Shown piece after piece: positions 22,850-30,399 of a stretch of 30,399 nucleotides of DNA. The position numbers and the translations under genes are program-made. A model generated the notes under the pieces. The model had not been told where the DNA came from. It searched no databases and saw only the letters and a list, made by a program, of their open reading frames with translations. This stretch comes from Zancudomyces culisetae (Eukaryota; Kickxellomycota; Harpellomycetes; Harpellales; Legeriomycetaceae), in the NCBI GenBank assembly GCA_001969505.1, contig LSSK01000308.1, positions 1 to 30,399 on the forward strand, given 5' to 3'. Position 1 is the first letter of the stretch, and every line of letters starts with the position of its first letter.

Positions 22850-22883
22850 AATACAGAATAATAATAACGAATAGAGCTTGAAA

Positions 22884-23991
22884 ATGTACATTGCCTCTAA
22901 GGTTCTTTCCGTGGTATGTCTGGTTTTGGTGGTGTTCTTTGGTGTATTTAGTATAGGTAAGCCAGAAATGTGTTTTAAATACTATTGAATTGCAATTATA
23001 TCCTGGTGAGAACTGATCGGAAGAGGTGCGATTAAATAGGCTCGGCATTATACTTAGCGGCGACATTTATAGATGAACATCCCTATTTCGCGCGAAAAAC
23101 GATTTATTACTTGTCTATGGTAAGGTTTCTGCTATTATTACCTGTTGGATTCTGATACTATATTTTTATAGTCTTTTGGCTTGTCTAGTTGATATTATTT
23201 GCAAATAGTCACCTGAACAAGCTAGCAAATTTGCCAACAATATGTATCAAAACCATGTTTCAAAAAGCTTTGATGAAAACATAAATTGTGTTGCAAAATG
23301 AATAGGTGATTGCAGCCATACATATAATACTGGTGGTAGTAGATGGATATCCCATACTTTATACAGCACTGTCACTGGTTTCGCTAAGTTCTTATCAGTT
23401 ATTGCTAAAGACATTCCCGATTATAAACATGCTGAGTTTTTCCTTTATGTTTTTTGGAGGTGAGTATCCAATACCAATATACACGTCCACTTTTACCATT
23501 CTGTAAAGTATACTCAAAATACCACTAAAATTACAAAAAGGAAAAAAAATAAAGACGCTAAGGGAATAATTAAATAACTAAATGCTAATCAATATAGTGT
23601 GCACAATTGCAAATCACTTTGCATGGCTATCGTATTTTCTTGAAGCCAAGGACGGATTGGGTACTTGGGAAATTGTGTCGTTTATGACAATATGCGTTTG
23701 GACATTACCGATATTTTATTTGATATCATTTGATACACCAGATAATACACTTCCAAGCTTTGGTAAGTCTTTTGAACAACCACACTTTATTACGCTTTTT
23801 TTTTCAACATGATAATGAATTCTAGGGTTAATTTTCATACCAAGTATGTACTTATTGTGTGTGTGTATTTTTTTTTGGTATATTCATTAGATCCATCTGG
23901 AAATCGCAAGAAGAGACAAAATCTATTTAGAAAGGTCATCAACAGCTTTTCCAGGACCCAAGATGATAACGAAAATATGGAAATGATGTAA
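22884..23991 (+). CDS. SVP26: SVP26/TEX261 family ER-Golgi membrane protein, 5 exons (190 aa)
   Basis: Exons 22884-22956, 23040-23119, 23306-23459, 23598-23762 and 23891-23991 join in phase to 190 codons plus stop, matching the roughly 190-230 aa of the family. Landmarks in order are GSALYLAATFIDEHP (the family's GLYYLAELIEEH motif), a hydrophobic helix with DGYPILYTALSLVSLSSYQL, LLKTFPIINMLSFSF (family LQTFPFI.LTSP), TIANHFAWLSYF (VVLNHYxxFxYF), and FMTICVWTLPIFYLISFDTPDNTLPSFG (FxxCLWxIPFAxFVSLSAxxxVLPS). The tail is basic (GNRKKRQNLFRKVINSF) and faces the cytosol in relatives. Yeast Svp26 is a cargo receptor that helps load membrane proteins, such as glycosyltransferases, into COPII vesicles. 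Introns are 83, 186, 138 and 128 nt. An in-phase 18-nt microexon at 23826-23843 could be included between exons 4 and 5. The 3' end converges on the adenylyltransferase gene. Confidence 0.9.
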
Positions 23992-24325
23992 TTTTAGTTA
24001 TAAAGCATAATCATAATCGTAAAAGATTGTCAACATGTATCGAGTTTAGCAGGGGGGATAAGTTGAATTAAAAACTTTTTGTCTAGAATATTGTTGTCTT
24101 TTATTTAATAGATATATTAGATTTACAATAAAAAGCTTGGCTTATAAAAGGTTTTCAAAAGTGGAAGGGGGGGGGAGATGTTGGAATAATTATGATGCAA
24201 TACAAAAATAACCTTGTTTTTTATACTAGAAGTCTTGTATGTGTTTATTAAGAGAACAAAAAACTAGTGAGAGGGATACAATAAATGGGAATAAAAAAGA
24301 TAATCAAAAAAAAGAAAGAAAAAGG
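23992..24325. other. convergent 3' intergenic region with G9 tract
   Basis: The tails of SVP26 (+) and the adenylyltransferase gene (-) meet here. It contains a nine-G run at 24167-24175 and AATAAA-like strings usable for polyadenylation on the + strand. Confidence 0.5.
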
Positions 24326-25879
24326 TTAAATCTTGGAATTAAAGGATATAGGATAAGCAGTCTTTGCCAAAGTGTTTAGGGGACCAAAGTTCTTGACAAA
24401 ATCCATTTGTTCCTCACTCTTACAGAGCAAGAGTCCAGCAAAGGCAAGGGAGTTGATAGGGATACCTTCATAATCCCTAACACTTCTGGGGATCAAAATC
24501 ATTGCGTTTCTGGTGAGAATCAAGTTGTATGACATTTTGATTGTCTGAGCGATATCAATATTTGTCATTGGTGATGATGATGATGATGACTCGGTAGAGT
24601 TTGGTTTGGAGGTATCAACATGGTCATACCAAAACTCGCACAATTTGACGAGAATTTTGTTGTATTGTTCAACTAGGTAAAGAGTTGCTGTTTCAACTGC
24701 TACATCAGTAGCATGTGAATCGGTGGTGGTGGATGTGGTAGCAGAGTGTTCACCATTGGGATTCATGATCTTTGAGTCTAACCTAACTCCCCAATGTGCA
24801 AACGGAAGTTCTGAGCAGGTAAATACTTGATCTAATTACAGTTATAAACATTAAAAGAAGAATTTTCAAAATTTACCATGCTTTTATGATAAAAAGAGTA
24901 AATGAAAATACAATAAGGCAAGTTACCTAGTGGCGGGTTTGATTGCATCCAGAGTTTTGCAACTGGCGAATCATCCAGTTCAGCTAACAATGGGACAACT
25001 TGAATGTGCTTGTGCGGTTGACTTGGTAATATCGTAATTATGAATACATGGTTAAAAAATCAATGGTAGAAGGTAAAAAAAAAAAGAATGGGATGGGGGG
25101 TATGGGTGGGGGTAGGTGGAAGAATACATACCTTGCACCAGAGTTTTCACCACTGTTATAAAAAGTAACAGTAGGTTCTGCAATTTTAAAGATTGTAGAT
25201 ACAATTGCTTTAAAATCTACATGGTCTAGGGGAGTTCCTTGCTCAATAAAATCTATTGGTAAAGTTGTAAATAAAATATTAAAAAAATAAAAATAGATTG
25301 AATGGGATACGAGATAGATAAGTTAATGGGGGGGGGAGAGAGAGAGTGAGGAGTTTTTAATTTTTAATTTTTTACCTTTGGTAACAATTAGTAGGTGGTA
25401 AGGGACAATACAAAACTTGTTTAATACAAGACTGTGGCCTGGATCGATTTCGTATAGCAGTAGGTCCTTTTCAATGGTTTTGAAAGGGTCAACAAAGGTT
25501 TTTTCTTTTTTCTTGTCTTCTGGGCTTGTATCAGCAAGTTTTGCCAGTACTGGAGCAACCCTGGCTTCAAACTATGAAACAATTAGTTTATTATAATTTA
25601 GCAAAGAGAATAATGTAACATATCATTTACTCTTTGAATACAAAGAGAGAGATAAAGAAGGTGGGAGGGTGAGAGGGGTTGTAAAGAATGTGAAACTCAC
25701 CTCCCCCCCCTTCCAATTACGAAATTGTATTTTTGTTTTTACTGTTATTATTAAATCTCAAAAGGACTTGCCTTGACTTGTTTTTCAAACAGATTGAGTA
25801 GGTTGGATTCGAAGAATATGAGACTCCCTTTATTTAGGGCTTGGTTGTACCTGGTTTTAATAAGGCTTAGTAGTTGCAT
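24326..25879 (-). CDS. APA2: ATP adenylyltransferase (Ap4A phosphorylase), APA1/APA2 type, 5 exons (334 aa)
   Basis: Exons on the - strand are 25879-25772, 25571-25376, 25252-25132, 25021-24927 and 24810-24326, joining in phase to 334 aa (yeast Apa2 has 325). The enzyme cleaves Ap4A with phosphate to ATP and ADP. Exon 1 is the helical start (MQLLSLIKTRYNQALNKG). Exon 2 begins FEARVAPVLA and ends LVLNKFCIVPYHLLIVTK, the family's LLLNKFNVVxxHLLLVT motif. Exon 3 carries TFYNSGENSGA. Exon 4 starts inside GASQPHKHIQVVP, with the HxHxQ active-site motif (H145, H147, Q149). Exon 5 has the C-terminal SYNLILTRNAMILIPRS and INSLAFAGLLL. A Thr/Ser/His-rich insert follows KIMNPNGEHS, and a Ser run is coded by a GAT/TCA triplet tract near 24570. 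Intron 1 has a GC donor (AAG|GCAAGT). APA1 and APA2 cannot be told apart here. It is divergent from BRR2. Confidence 0.9.
25090..25112 (+). other. G-quadruplex-type motif in intron 3 of the adenylyltransferase gene
   Basis: Four G runs (3, 6, 3 and 5) separated by loops of 2, 3 and 1 bases. They lie on the + strand, which is the template strand of this - strand gene, so the transcript would carry the C-rich complement as a pyrimidine-rich intron segment. Confidence 0.55.
25328..25336 (+). repeat. G9 tract followed by GA repeat, intron 2
   Basis: Nine G followed by about five AG dinucleotides. It lies in the second intron of the adenylyltransferase gene, read as a C/T-rich tract in the transcript. 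Confidence 0.6.
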
Positions 25880-25881
25880 TT

Positions 25882-25904
25882 TGTGTGTGTGTGTGTGTGT
25901 GTGT
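25882..25904. repeat. GT/AC microsatellite
   Basis: About eleven TG dinucleotides beginning three bases before the start codon of the adenylyltransferase gene. On that gene's strand it is an AC repeat in the 5' leader. Confidence 0.75.
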
Positions 25905-25997
25905 ATGAGCTTATTGTTGAATAGTTTTATATATATAATATATCGTTGAATAATATATATAAATATACTTTTACAATAATAAAATGGAGAGAAACAA

Positions 25998-26017
25998 GGG
26001 GAAGGGGGAGGGGTGGG
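25998..26017 (+). other. G-quadruplex-type motif upstream of the adenylyltransferase gene
   Basis: Four G runs (4, 5, 4 and 3) with loops of 2, 1 and 1 bases on the + strand, about 120 bp from the - strand start codon. Short loops make this a strong sequence match to the motif. Confidence 0.6.
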
Positions 26018-26503
26018 AGAGGATATAATATAGAAGTTTGGTTGTAATAAATGGATGGTATTTTTTTTATTTTTTTTAGCTTTTTAGTTTCTAATCAACC
26101 AAGTTTGAGAGACTTTGTTTAATCTGAATATCAATACATCAATTTTCTTTTGTTTTTTTCGTTGTTTAAATATTGGGAAAACTACATGATAAAACCTGTT
26201 GCACATACCCAGTATGCCCACCCACGTGCTAATAATTCAAATATACCAGTATTTGTTTCAAAAATACACTGTAACAGACTAACAAATTTCATCAATAGAA
26301 ATCAAAATAATTTGGAAATTACTAGACTATTTAGAAACTCGACCTAACCAAAATTGAGAAATAAATCTATAACTATAACATAATATAGTACAGTATAGTA
26401 CAGTATAAAACACAGTAGTATTGAATATATGGTGCATATTTTTACAAGTCCGATTTGAAAAACATAAAAGTTAAATTATAACAACTTGACATTTATTGTC
26501 CTT

Positions 26504-26520
26504 GGGGAGGGGGGGCGGGG
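26504..26520 (+). other. G-rich tract with quadruplex potential upstream of BRR2
   Basis: G4-A-G7-C-G4 on the + strand; dividing the central run gives four G3 runs. It is about 265 bp before the BRR2 start codon. Confidence 0.5.
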
Positions 26521-26784
26521 TGAGGTTTTTATTCACCAAATAATAAATACAATTACAAAATTTCTAAAATTTAAATAAACGTATCTATATTGATCCAAAA
26601 ATCGCGTAATTGTAGTTTATTAGAGTATTGGAAAATAAACAAATAATCCAATAAATAAACAAAATTTAATAAAATTAATAAAAAAAATTTTTTTATAATA
26701 ATAATATTTTAATAGTAAATAATAATAAAAAGACCTGTAAAGTAAAAATATAATATAATATAATAAAAATATAATAAAAATAAA

Positions 26785-29700
26785 ATGGCAGATGAGGCGA
26801 ACCGAGCAAATCAGTATCAATATGCAGCAAACAGCAACCTGGTACTACAGGTAGATCGAACAGAACTACCGCGGCGAACAAATGAGCCGAGCGGAGAGCC
26901 GGAATCGCTATGGGGACGGATAGATCCGCGCGACATGGGCAGTCGAGTACGGGAGATGTTGGGCAAGACAAAAGTAGATAAGCGGGAAGAAATAGAGCAA
27001 TTGAAAAAGGAGGAGAAGCGGCGACGGGCCAGAGCCGAGGCTCAAGAGAAAATGAAAAGGATGTATGGAAAGGAAAATGTAATAACGGCAACTGAAGCAT
27101 TGGAGGGGCAGAGGTACCGACCACAGACACAGGAGACAGAGGAGGTGTGGAGCAAGATTATGGAGCAAGTGAGCAAGTATTTAGGAACACAGAGTGAGGA
27201 GGTGGTGCGCTCGGCGAGTGATGAAGTATTGGAGATCTTGAAGGATTTGAATATTCGGGATAAAGAAAAGAAGGGGCAGATTGAAGAGATGTTGTCGAGT
27301 AAAGTTAAGGAGAGTGATTTTACAGTGCTTGTGAATTTGGGAAAACAAATAGTTGATTATAGGGGAGAAAAAGAAGAAGAAGAGGAAGAAAGGGAAAGGG
27401 AGGAGGGAAGAAAAAGAAGAAACAAGATGCGTAAAGAAGGAGAAGAGGAACAGGAAGAGGAACAAGAAGAGCAAGAGGAAGAGATGGATGAGAGATTAGG
27501 AGTAGCAGTGGTATTTGAAGATGAAATGGAACAGGCTGAAGAAGAAGAAGACGAAGACGAAGAAGACGAGGAGGATGGAAATGGAATGGATCAAGATGGA
27601 GAGGAAGAGGAGGAACAAATGATAAAGGAGATTATTATGAGAGATCAAGAAAATAAACGAAGAAGAAAGGGAGAAGGGGAAGAGGAAGGGGAAGAGGAAC
27701 TTGGAGAAGAAACAGTAGTTTTGGGCAAGAGAAGGGGAAAACAAGAGAGGGAAAAAGTGAGAGGAGAAGGTGAAAGTAGAAATGAAAGAGAAAGAGAAAG
27801 TGGAAGTGAAGGAGGAGGGGGAGGAGGGAAAAAAGAGTACAAGGTACATGAAATAGATGCATTTTGGATACAAAGACGAATGCGAAAAGAGTTTGAAGAT
27901 GAAAGTGAAGTGCAAGAGAAGAGTAGAGAGGTTAGAGAGATATTGGAGTCAGGAATGGAGCTGCGAGAATTGGAGAATCGGTTGGTGGAGCTATTTGAGT
28001 TTAGCAAGTTTGATTTGGTACAAGAACTTGCGATGAATAGAGAGGCGATAGTATGGGGGAGTAGATGGGCAAGGGCAGTAGCGGAGGGAGGAGAGGAAAA
28101 AAAGAGGGAGGTGAGAGAGTGGATGGAACGAGAAGGATATAAAGGAATTTTGATGGACGAAAAGCAAGAAAAAGAGAAAGTAAAGGAAAAAAGAGTGAAA
28201 ATGGAAGAAATGGATGTGGAAGAAGAGGAAAAAGAGGGAAAAGAAAAGGAAAAAAAGGAAAAAAAGGATAAACCAGAGGAAAAGATAGATTTAGAAGAGC
28301 TTTGTTTTACACAGGGAGCACGAGTAATGACAAATAAAAAGTGTAGATTACCAGAGGGATCGTTTAAAAAGACAGGTAAAGGATATGAGGAGGTATATGT
28401 ACCAGCACCCAAGAAAGCAGAGGAGTTTGGGGGAGAGTTAGTACCGATTAGTTCAGTTCCAGGGTGGGCGCAGCAAGTGTTTGTGGGGACCAAGACGTTT
28501 AATAGGATTCAAAGTAAAGTGTTCAAGACAGCATTCCATACACAAGAGAATATGTTGGTATGTGCACCAACAGGAGCGGGAAAGACGAATGTAGCAATGT
28601 TGACGATATTGGAAGCATTAGGACGAAATGGGAGTGGAAATGGGAATAGTACAGGTATAGATAAGAATAGTAAAGTGGTGTATATAGCGCCAATGAAGGC
28701 GTTGGTAGCGGAAATAGCGGGAGGGTTTACAAGGCGGTTGGAAGGATTAGGGGTGCAAGTAAGAGAGTTGACGGGAGATGTACAACAGACACGAGCAGAA
28801 TTGGAGGCGACACAGGTGATAGTAACAACTCCAGAGAAATGGGATGTAGTGACAAGACGAGGAAGTGAGGCGAGTTATTTGCGACAAGTACGGTTGGTGA
28901 TAATAGATGAGGTGCATTTATTGCATGATACACGAGGACCAGTACTGGAGGCAATAGTGGCGAGAACGTTGCGGACAATGGAGCAGACACAAGAGGCGGT
29001 GCGACTGGTCGGGTTATCAGCGACACTGCCCAACTATGTAGACGTGGCGGATTTTATGCGGGTGGATCGAAACAAGGGGATGTTTTATTTTGATGGGAAG
29101 TACCGGCCATGTCCATTACAGCAGACATTTGTAGGAATTACAGAGAAAAAAGCGATTAAGCGAATGGCGGTAATGAACGAAGTGACGTTTTCCAAAGTCG
29201 AGGAACAAGCAGGAAAGAACCAAGTGTTGGTGTTTGTACATGCACGTAAAGACACGGGGCGGACAGCAATGATGTTGCGAGACAAGGCAATTGAGGCAGG
29301 AACAATTGGGAAGTATGTGAGTGTAAATGGAGCGAGCCGGGAGATTCTGCAGACAGAGGCGGAGAGTACAAAGGACGGAGTGTTGAAGGAGTTGTTGCCG
29401 TATGGATTTGCGGTGCATCATGCAGGAATGAGCCGGGTGGATCGGACGCTGGTGGAAGAGTTGTTTGCGGACGGACACGTGCAAGTGCTTGTGAGTACAG
29501 CGACATTGGCGTGGGGAGTGAATTTGCCAGCACACAGTGTGATTATAAAAGGAACGAGTGTATATTCGCCTGAACAAGGACGGTGGATAGAGCTGTCACC
29601 ACAAGATGTGTTGCAAATGTTGGGAAGAGCAGGACGGCCACAGTACGATACGTTTGGAGAAGGCGTGATTATCACAACGCATGGAGAGTTGCAGTATTAT

Positions 29701-30399
29701 TTGAGTTTGTTGAATCAGCAACTGCCAATAGAGTCGCAGTTAGTAACACGGTTGGCGGATATGATGAATGCAGAAGTTAGTTTGGGAACGATAAGTAGTC
29801 GAGACGAAGCAGTTGAATGGCTTGGATATACTTATTACTATGTACGAATGATTAGAGCACCAGCTATATATAAATGTACAAATCAAAGTCAAAGCCAAGA
29901 AGATCGGGGGTATATACAGCGACGAGTAGATTTGATTCATTCAGCAAGTGAGCAATTGGCGCGAGCAGGAATGGTAAGATACGATGTAGCAAGTGGGAAA
30001 TTAACAACAACGGAAATGGGCCGAGTAGCTGCACAGTACTATGTAGACTACCGCAGTATGGAAGCATACCAGCAACATTTGCATGCGGCTATAGGCGACA
30101 TGGACCTGGTTCGTGTGTTTAGTAGCAGTGCAGAGTTTGAGCGCGTGCAAGTTCGGATGGATGAAAAGCCCGAGCTGGCTAGGTTGTTGGAACGGGTTCC
30201 CATTCCCATCAAAGAAGCTGTCGACGAGCCAGTTGCCAAGGTTGCAGTATTGCTGCAAGCGTATATCGCTAGGTTGAAGCTGGATGGGTTTGCGTTGGGT
30301 GCAGATATGGTTTATGTGACTCAGTCGGCTGCCAGACTGTTCCGCGCGCTGTTTGAAATCTGCTTACGTAAAGGCTGGGCTCAAGCAGCTCGTCGCGCA
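26785..30399 (+). CDS. BRR2: BRR2 (SNRNP200) U5 snRNP RNA helicase, N-terminal 1205 residues, cut by window end
   Basis: One open exon from the ATG at 26785 to the window edge; about 1205 of the roughly 2100 residues expected. Brr2 unwinds U4/U6 to activate the spliceosome. The N-terminus matches the family (MADEANRANQYQYAANSNLVLQVDRT, then GRQ..YRPQTQETEEVW and VLVNLGKQIVDY). Residues about 193-350 and 430-500 are Glu/Lys/Arg low complexity, around the conserved IDAFWIQRR (357 on). ELCFTQGARVMTNKKCRLPEG precedes the first helicase cassette, with Walker A APTGAGKT (594-601), DEVH (708-711), SATLPNY (745 on), STATLAWGVNLPAH and QMLGRAGRPQYD (944 on). The winged helix and the start of the Sec63-like part (YYLSLLNQQLPIESQ, MVYVTQSAARLFRALFEI, RKGWAQ) follow. 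The active-site residues of cassette 1 look intact. Codon style changes near 30.09 kb. Confidence 0.95.
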   Translation, partial: MADEANRANQYQYAANSNLVLQVDRTELPRRTNEPSGEPESLWGRIDPRDMGSRVREMLGKTKVDKREEIEQLKKEEKRRRARAEAQEKMKRMYGKENVITATEALEGQRYRPQTQETEEVWSKIMEQVSKYLGTQSEEVVRSASDEVLEILKDLNIRDKEKKGQIEEMLSSKVKESDFTVLVNLGKQIVDYRGEKEEEEEEREREEGRKRRNKMRKEGEEEQEEEQEEQEEEMDERLGVAVVFEDEMEQAEEEEDEDEEDEEDGNGMDQDGEEEEEQMIKEIIMRDQENKRRRKGEGEEEGEEELGEETVVLGKRRGKQEREKVRGEGESRNERERESGSEGGGGGGKKEYKVHEIDAFWIQRRMRKEFEDESEVQEKSREVREILESGMELRELENRLVELFEFSKFDLVQELAMNREAIVWGSRWARAVAEGGEEKKREVREWMEREGYKGILMDEKQEKEKVKEKRVKMEEMDVEEEEKEGKEKEKKEKKDKPEEKIDLEELCFTQGARVMTNKKCRLPEGSFKKTGKGYEEVYVPAPKKAEEFGGELVPISSVPGWAQQVFVGTKTFNRIQSKVFKTAFHTQENMLVCAPTGAGKTNVAMLTILEALGRNGSGNGNSTGIDKNSKVVYIAPMKALVAEIAGGFTRRLEGLGVQVRELTGDVQQTRAELEATQVIVTTPEKWDVVTRRGSEASYLRQVRLVIIDEVHLLHDTRGPVLEAIVARTLRTMEQTQEAVRLVGLSATLPNYVDVADFMRVDRNKGMFYFDGKYRPCPLQQTFVGITEKKAIKRMAVMNEVTFSKVEEQAGKNQVLVFVHARKDTGRTAMMLRDKAIEAGTIGKYVSVNGASREILQTEAESTKDGVLKELLPYGFAVHHAGMSRVDRTLVEELFADGHVQVLVSTATLAWGVNLPAHSVIIKGTSVYSPEQGRWIELSPQDVLQMLGRAGRPQYDTFGEGVIITTHGELQYYLSLLNQQLPIESQLVTRLADMMNAEVSLGTISSRDEAVEWLGYTYYYVRMIRAPAIYKCTNQSQSQEDRGYIQRRVDLIHSASEQLARAGMVRYDVASGKLTTTEMGRVAAQYYVDYRSMEAYQQHLHAAIGDMDLVRVFSSSAEFERVQVRMDEKPELARLLERVPIPIKEAVDEPVAKVAVLLQAYIARLKLDGFALGADMVYVTQSAARLFRALFEICLRKGWAQAARRA

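Larger units (their letters stand above)
22175..22883. other. divergent intergenic region of the DUF1279 and SVP26 genes
   Basis: Probably a two-way promoter region. It contains an A9T9-centred palindrome (22463-22484) and the CAA-rich leader before the SVP26 start. No coding region is supported. Confidence 0.5.
25880..26784. other. divergent intergenic region of the adenylyltransferase and BRR2 genes
   Basis: About 900 bp with a GT microsatellite, two G-quadruplex-type tracts, ATATAT runs near 25930-25970 and an almost pure A/T stretch next to BRR2. An open frame of 65 codons at 26150-26347 (+) has no supporting features. The upstream signals of both genes presumably lie here. Confidence 0.55.

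Noticed and set aside
26150-26347. 65-codon + strand open frame between the adenylyltransferase and BRR2 genes
   Set aside because: No signal peptide, domain, splice partner or promoter; length is expected by chance.
27645-28493. 282-codon open frame antisense to BRR2, and several other long - strand frames through 29.7 kb
   Set aside because: They are shadows of a purine-rich coding strand: Ser/Phe/Leu/Pro-rich products with no domain, while the + strand frame is plainly BRR2.
1-30399. Transposable element, CRISPR array or operon-like functional cluster
   Set aside because: No transposase or reverse-transcriptase frames, no terminal repeats, no spaced direct repeats, and the genes belong to unrelated pathways with mixed orientation.

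Overview
The window looks like nuclear DNA of an AT-rich fungus. Genes are separated by AT-rich spacers, and their introns are short (about 60-200 nt) with GT..AG ends and CTAAT/TACTAAT-like branch sites. The proteins are fungal: a SUN-family (GH132) wall protein, an ARO8-type aminotransferase, an APA1/APA2-type ATP adenylyltransferase and SVP26. A PIKK of the SMG1 type, which the familiar ascomycete yeasts lack, points to an early-diverging lineage. The base composition and the secreted-protein content would suit a gut fungus such as Harpellales, but that placement is inference.

Layout: 1-5.8 kb holds two secreted-protein genes in divergent orientation, a 130-aa Cys-containing protein (-) and a 365-aa His/Arg/Cys-rich protein with a Thr/Ser repeat tail (+), separated by about 2 kb of AT-rich DNA. 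5.9-7.5 kb is a two-exon aminotransferase (+). 9.3-16.1 kb is a three-exon SMG1-like kinase of 2186 aa (-). 16.8-17.6 kb is an unrecognised two-exon gene (-), perhaps with a signal-peptide exon upstream. 19.0-20.2 kb is the SUN-family gene (-). 21.5-22.2 kb is a mitochondrial-type DUF1279 membrane protein (-). 22.9-24.0 kb is a five-exon SVP26/TEX261 gene (+). 24.3-25.9 kb is a five-exon ATP adenylyltransferase (-), and 26.8 kb to the window end is the N-terminal 1205 residues of the BRR2 spliceosomal helicase (+), cut by the window edge.

The genes do not form one pathway. Three encode secreted or surface proteins. SVP26 serves ER-Golgi traffic, BRR2 serves splicing, SMG1 serves nonsense-mediated decay, and the two metabolic enzymes are housekeeping. 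I see no mobile element, CRISPR array, tRNA or rRNA.

The most unusual items are the His-Arg/mucin-like secreted protein, the cluster of G-tracts and purine-rich + strand DNA from about 24.1 to 30.1 kb (with an apparent change of codon style inside BRR2), a probable GC-AG intron in the adenylyltransferase gene, and several alternative splice possibilities. All exon structures were worked out by hand from splice signals, reading frame and family resemblance; no search was run.
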